Part shown: positions 62,206-64,000 of the stretch, in pieces
How the letters are laid out: every line of letters begins with the position of its first letter
How positions within the stretch are numbered: the first letter of the stretch is position 1
From: SIG437 sp045648985
GTDB taxonomy: Bacteria; Bacillota; Clostridia; UBA1381; UBA9506
Reading direction: 5' to 3'
Length of the DNA: 64,000 nucleotides
Assembly (NCBI GenBank): GCA_045648985.1
Contig: JAZROZ010000037.1
Coordinates: 21,581 to 85,580 of the forward strand
Notes under the pieces: model-generated
The model's input: only the letters and a program-made list of their open reading frames with translations
Told to the model about the DNA's origin: nothing
Database searches by the model: none
Program-made: the position numbers and the translations under genes

Positions 62206-62883
62206 CTATTTTTGCTTGTAACCGAATTTTTGCAATCTTTCATATTCTTTCTTGCTTAAAGCTGAAAAATAAGAACAGAGGCCTTTTATATCTCTTTCCG
62301 CTATAAACTCAAAGTATTGTGCACGTTCTTCTTTTGGAATGATAACCGGTGCTATATTGTTATGCAGCAGTTCCCAGTTTATGAGCAGCCTTCCTGTTCT
62401 GCCGTTTCCGTCATCGAAGGGGTGTATGCTCTCAAACTGTATATGATTGGCTGCTATCTTTTCAAAGATGCTGTCATAAACAGTGTTGTTATAGTTATAT
62501 ACAAAGTACATCATTTCCTGATGGAGCATGGCCGGTGCAGGTGGAATGTGTTCTGCTCCCTTAATATATACTTGGGTTTTGCGGTAGTCTGATATATCGT
62601 TTATGTTTTTATTTATATATATTGCAATGTCTTTTATTATCTTTTCTGTGAGTGTGTTGTCCTCGAGGCTCAAAATGTAACTGAGTGCATATTTATGATT
62701 AATAGCCTCATATATCTCTCTGGGCTGAGCTGCTACCGTGAAAGAGTTATCATTAAATAGGACTGCGTATGTTTCAGCATAAGAAAGAGTAGAGCCTTCT
62801 ATTCCGTTTGAATGATATGTGCTGCGTGTGATGTAGTCCTCAAAATATTCATTATTTGATTTTATAAAGTCTATGATTGTCAA
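62206..62883 (-). CDS. Fic-domain protein with N-terminal inhibitory helix
   Basis: A 225-residue Fic protein. The full active motif is HPFDDGNGRTGR, with catalytic H154, so AMP-transfer to a target protein is likely. SNGIEG at residues 25-30 fits the (S/T)xxxE(G/N) inhibitory helix, here at the N-terminus (class II-like), so the enzyme should be self-inhibited. No separate antitoxin gene is visible. It sits between the integrase and repressor genes in the element, a place for host-interaction cargo. Confidence 0.9.
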   Translation of the reverse strand: MTIIDFIKSNNEYFEDYITRSTYHSNGIEGSTLSYAETYAVLFNDNSFTVAAQPREIYEAINHKYALSYILSLEDNTLTEKIIKDIAIYINKNINDISDYRKTQVYIKGAEHIPPAPAMLHQEMMYFVYNYNNTVYDSIFEKIAANHIQFESIHPFDDGNGRTGRLLINWELLHNNIAPVIIPKEERAQYFEFIAERDIKGLCSYFSALSKKEYERLQKFGYKQK

Positions 62884-62963
62884 ATTATCATCACCTTTTA
62901 AAATATTTCATAGCGGTTATTAGTTAGTCCGTTCTGATGCGGAGCCTAGTCTTGTGTTTTGGT

Positions 62964-63323
62964 TTATATTCCAAGAAGTTTATTAACGGCTTCTTGCATT
63001 TGTGGGTTTTGTCTATATTTGATTATGAGTTGTTCTTCTCTATCTGAAAGAGTGTCTTTAACTGATATGTTCTCAGCTCTTTCTCTGGGAACATCTAAGC
63101 CCATCAACCATGTTTCAGAAACATTGAGAGCTTTTGCTAATATAAACAACTTATATTGTCCTGGCTCTGTTTTACCAGCTACATATTGAGATAAATCATT
63201 CTTACCTAATCGTACGTTGTATTTTTCGCATAGTGGTTTAGTTAATCTAAGTATATCTACTTGTTTGAAATGAAATTCATTCATTAATTGTTTTAAACGT
63301 ACTGATGTGTGTACTTTCTTCAT
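62964..63323 (-). CDS. CI-like HTH repressor of the element
   Basis: A 119-residue protein with an XRE HTH at about residues 8-68 (QVDILRLTKPLCEKYNVRLGKNDLSQYVAGKTEP) and a short C-terminal tail without the LexA-type peptidase domain. It is divergent from the DUF739/excisionase operon, with operators in between, the layout of a phage or ICE maintenance switch. Lacking the self-cleaving domain, it would have to be relieved by another factor. Confidence 0.88.
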   Translation of the reverse strand: MKKVHTSVRLKQLMNEFHFKQVDILRLTKPLCEKYNVRLGKNDLSQYVAGKTEPGQYKLFILAKALNVSETWLMGLDVPRERAENISVKDTLSDREEQLIIKYRQNPQMQEAVNKLLGI

Positions 63324-63344
63324 TTTAAATCACCTCATAAACAA

Positions 63345-63373
63345 AGAGTAACATATTTTGAACTAAAAGTCAA
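63345..63373 (-). promoter_or_regulatory. Repressor promoter
   Basis: Minus strand TTGACT, 17-base spacer, TACTCT. The spacer contains a TGAAC half-site (63359-63363) of the element's operator. Confidence 0.7.
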
Positions 63374-63389
63374 TAAAAAGTTCGAAAAA

Positions 63390-63405
63390 GTTCAAAAAAA
63401 TGAAT
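63390..63405. promoter_or_regulatory. Operator O2, between the divergent promoters
   Basis: GTTCA-aaaaaa-TGAAT, one mismatch from the GTTCA-N6-TGAAC pattern. A further half-site GTTCG lies at 63380-63384. Confidence 0.55.
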
Positions 63406-63412
63406 AAAAGTA

Positions 63413-63441
63413 TTGACAAACAATTTCCAATATGCTACTAT
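63413..63441 (+). promoter_or_regulatory. Early promoter of the element
   Basis: TTGACA, 17-base spacer, TACTAT, followed directly by operator O1. Confidence 0.75.
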
Positions 63442-63445
63442 TGAT

Positions 63446-63467
63446 GTAGTTCAATATGATGAACTAC
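63446..63467. promoter_or_regulatory. Operator O1 over the early transcription start
   Basis: Perfect palindrome GTAGTTCA-atatga-TGAACTAC placed 4 bases after the -10 box, so a bound repressor would block initiation. Confidence 0.75.
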
Positions 63468-63489
63468 AGAAAAGGAAAGGAGCGATGAA

Positions 63490-63708
63490 ATGTTGTTTAG
63501 TTATTCTAAGCTACTCGGTAAAATTAAAGAGTGTTTCGGTTCTCAAACAGTCTTTGCGGAAAAAATCTCACTTTCTGCAAAAAGCTTATCGGCAAAGTTA
63601 AATGGGCGTTGTGAATGGAAGCAATCAGAAATGTTGAAGGCTTGTAAACTCTTATCTATTGATACGAAAGACCTTCACTTATATTTTTTTGCAGACAAAG
63701 TTCAATAG
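63490..63708 (+). CDS. DUF739-family Cro-like protein
   Basis: A 72-residue HTH protein of the DUF739 phage family (LLGKIKECFGSQTVFAEKI, then a recognition helix around SAKSLSAKLNGR). First gene of the early operon, in the position of a Cro-type repressor. I take the ATG at 63490, just after AAGGAGCG. Its stop codon overlaps a third operator. Confidence 0.85.
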   Translation: MLFSYSKLLGKIKECFGSQTVFAEKISLSAKSLSAKLNGRCEWKQSEMLKACKLLSIDTKDLHLYFFADKVQ

Positions 63709-63715
63709 AATGAAC
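63700..63715. promoter_or_regulatory. Operator O3 inside the early operon
   Basis: GTTCA-atagaa-TGAAC, same arms and spacing as O1, spanning the end of the DUF739 gene and preceding the excisionase-like gene. Confidence 0.65.
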
Positions 63716-63741
63716 CACATAAAAGAAAACGAGGTGAACAC

Positions 63742-63939
63742 ATGAACAGATTAACCAGAGAAGAAGCAGCAGAGTTTTTAGGATGTAGCAAGTCTGCGTT
63801 TTATGGTTTAGAGAAGTCAGGGCAGCTTGACGGGATGTATTATAAGATAGGGCGCCGAAAGTTCTACATAACTGAAAAATTACAAGCATGGGCAATGAGT
63901 GGCGGAGACAAAAGGCGAGGTGAAGGATATGGCATTTGA
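63742..63939 (+). CDS. Excisionase/MerR-like HTH protein
   Basis: A 65-residue winged-HTH of the excisionase family (TREEAAEFLGCSKSAFYGLEKSGQL...). In this place it is either an excisionase for the integrase at 60878 or an early transcription factor. It follows operator O3, with GAGGTG as ribosome site, and overlaps the next gene by 11 bases. Confidence 0.82.
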   Translation: MNRLTREEAAEFLGCSKSAFYGLEKSGQLDGMYYKIGRRKFYITEKLQAWAMSGGDKRRGEGYGI

Positions 63940-64000
63940 TTATTCAATGCTTAGGAAAAGAATACGAGAAGTATTTGGAAATGTGACAGAGTTCTGCAAG
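63929..64000 (+). CDS. Second DUF739-like gene, cut by the window end
   Basis: Begins at the ATG at 63929 (GTGAAGG upstream) and runs open to the end. The 24 visible residues, starting MAFDYSMLRKRIREVFGN, align with the start of the DUF739 protein at 63490 (FSYSKLLGKIKECFGS), so the two are paralogues in one operon. Partial. Confidence 0.7.
   Translation, partial: MAFDYSMLRKRIREVFGNVTEFCK

Larger units (their letters stand above)
60683..64000. mobile_element. Left end of an integrative element (prophage or ICE) in tRNA-Lys
   Basis: Starts at the tRNA scar and holds a tyrosine integrase, a small-RNA-like unit, a Fic protein, a CI-type repressor divergent from DUF739, excisionase-like and DUF739 genes, with phage-like operators between. 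It continues past the window end. No structural, conjugation or replication gene is visible to classify it. Confidence 0.88.

Noticed and set aside
60683..64000. Calling the element a prophage outright
   Set aside because: The repressor/DUF739/excisionase layout fits both prophages and integrative conjugative elements, and no structural or conjugation gene is in view.
1..64000. A CRISPR array or insertion sequence
   Set aside because: No regularly spaced repeats and no transposase genes were seen.

Overview
This window is a chromosomal segment of an AT-rich, endospore-forming anaerobe of the class Clostridia. The evidence is a spoIVA homologue, a SPOCS/LysM sporulation protein, an F-type ATP synthase operon in Firmicutes order, RNase J, indolepyruvate:ferredoxin oxidoreductase, an S-layer-homology (SLH) surface protein, strong GGAGG ribosome sites and many TTG-17-TATAAT-type promoters. 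The species cannot be named from the sequence. No rRNA, complete tRNA, CRISPR array or insertion sequence was seen.

Layout. 1-10.5 kb: housekeeping genes (DMT exporter, RNase R, YchF, TmcAL, a TtcA-like tRNA thiolase, GalU) followed by two exported proteins (NAGPA-type phosphodiester glycosidase and a DUF3048 lipoprotein). 10.5-17.6 kb: LysR regulator divergent from an M20 peptidase-YitT pair, a MATE exporter, spoIVA, and an unusual HTH regulator fused to a desulfoferrodoxin/superoxide-reductase-like domain. 17.7-24.4 kb (minus strand): complete atpIBEFHAGDC operon. Its c subunit carries a two-carboxylate, Na+-type ion site and its epsilon subunit lacks the C-terminal helices. 24.6-27.5 kb: SLH protein behind a possible leader ORF, then a folded inverted-repeat element.

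27.5-30.1 kb (minus strand): a tetrahydrofolate riboswitch with a consensus promoter in front of a folate ECF S component and a COG2509 flavoprotein. 30.1-35.1 kb: trkA-trkH potassium uptake, a small unknown protein with a possible sigma-E-like promoter, and the SPOCS/LysM protein. 35.1-41.1 kb (minus strand): a six-gene operon iorA-iorB-paaK-(ACT-ACT)-COG4100 PLP enzyme-HD phosphohydrolase, probably for aromatic 2-oxoacid/aryl-CoA metabolism. 41.2-46 kb (minus strand): an asymmetric heterodimeric ABC exporter followed by nagA. 46-53.9 kb (plus strand): RNase J, metK, a two-component system, cysteine desulfurase, shikimate kinase, HIT protein, YgjV-like membrane protein.

54-60.6 kb: a hexuronate utilisation locus. 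An AraC regulator is divergent from uxaB-uxaA-uxaC and a GH2 hexuronidase with the uronate-recognition NxK motif. From 60.68 kb to the end of the window lies the left end of an integrative element. It begins at a displaced 3' half of a tRNA-Lys(CUU) gene and carries a tyrosine integrase, a possible small-RNA unit, a Fic protein, a CI-like repressor, and a divergent early operon of DUF739/excisionase-type genes. That operon is controlled by a repeated GTTCA-N6-TGAAC operator. The element runs off the right edge, so whether it is a prophage or a conjugative element cannot be decided here.
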